This document shows, piece after piece, positions 63,915 through 64,000 of a stretch of 64,000 nt of DNA. This DNA is from Sinorhizobium fredii USDA 257 (GTDB taxonomy: Bacteria; Pseudomonadota; Alphaproteobacteria; Rhizobiales; Rhizobiaceae): contig NC_018000.1 in the NCBI RefSeq assembly GCF_000265205.3, positions 2,728,001 to 2,792,000 on the forward strand. The letters are read 5' to 3'. Every line of letters begins with the position of its first letter. The stretch's first letter is position 1. The position numbers were made by a program, and so were the translations under genes. Under the pieces are notes generated by a model, which worked only from the letters and a program-made list of their open reading frames with translations, made no database searches and was not told where the DNA came from.

Positions 63915-64000
63915 GACATTAGCATGTCGCGTGCAATTGCAGATTCCGTGCAGGCCCTTGGGAAAAACTTAGGAGCATGCGCCCGCCGAGGCGGCTGCCC

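Noticed and set aside
63977..64000. ATG at 63977 preceded by AGGAG at the right edge
   Set aside because: The ribosome site is only one base from the ATG and just eight codons remain, so a gene start cannot be supported.

Overview
The window looks like a secondary replicon (megaplasmid or chromid) or an accessory chromosomal region of an alphaproteobacterium of the Rhizobiales, most like Sinorhizobium/Ensifer. The evidence is the high G+C, the many solute transporters each paired with a local regulator, a betaine-demethylation cluster of the stachydrine/glycine-betaine type, GntR/LysR/AraC/Lrp regulators beside almost every catabolic block, and IS256 and IS110 remains. Genus is inference; no rRNA or tRNA gene was seen.

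Layout. 1-1173: decayed ground with an intact pqqA peptide gene and a broken pqqB start. 1174-19327: a large catabolic island for quaternary ammonium (betaine) compounds. It has an AraC regulator, a ProX/ProW/ProV-type ABC importer, two TMADH-like demethylases, an Ldh/DpkA-family reductase, a ProC-like reductase, a TetR regulator, a cupin with the full metal and tyrosine set of DMSP lyases, EtfBA, glutathione-dependent formaldehyde dehydrogenase, a two-component Rieske oxygenase and a LysR regulator. 19506-24582: a second AraC regulator, a frameshifted YjlB-type cupin, and a type VI secretion effector fragment (DUF2169 adaptor plus PAAR-like DUF4150 protein) cut by an IS256-family element. 24867-27766: a very G+C-rich cyclase and SRPBCC pair, then a PHB-depolymerase-type esterase. 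28231-33742: an unfamiliar locus with a small membrane protein, two secreted Gly-rich proteins (one with a duplicated domain of about 98 residues), a NarL-type two-component system and a degenerate EAL protein, with a recurring GGTCYGA motif in the gaps. 33767-36862: LysR/MFS efflux pair and an AAC(6')-like acetyltransferase. 36949-37423: tandem duplication and IS110 relic.

37507-43834: a homocysteine methyltransferase, a cystathionine-lyase-type PLP enzyme, a polar amino-acid ABC importer and an Lrp regulator, probably for sulfur amino acids. 43890-45046: metallophosphoesterase and AlkB-like dioxygenase. 45089-48930: three-component P450 system with a divergent LysR regulator. 48956-58157: GntR, TctCBA tripartite transporter, second GntR with tandem winged helices, aconitase paralog and KdgD-type dehydratase, linked by a shared AT-rich palindrome (a likely regulon for aldarate or tricarboxylate use). 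58300-63914: a large envelope protein, an OmpR-type two-component system, a DUF4173 membrane protein and a small protein overlapping it.

How the parts work together. In the first island, betaine is imported, N-demethylated by the Rieske pair and then by the flavin/FeS enzymes. Electrons go to ETF, formaldehyde goes to the GSH-dependent dehydrogenase, and imino acids go to the two reductases. The cupin suggests the island may also cleave the sulfonium analogue DMSP. The least explained parts are the Gly-rich/TCS/EAL locus and the cupin inside the betaine operon. All functional statements rest on motif reading; no database search was possible.
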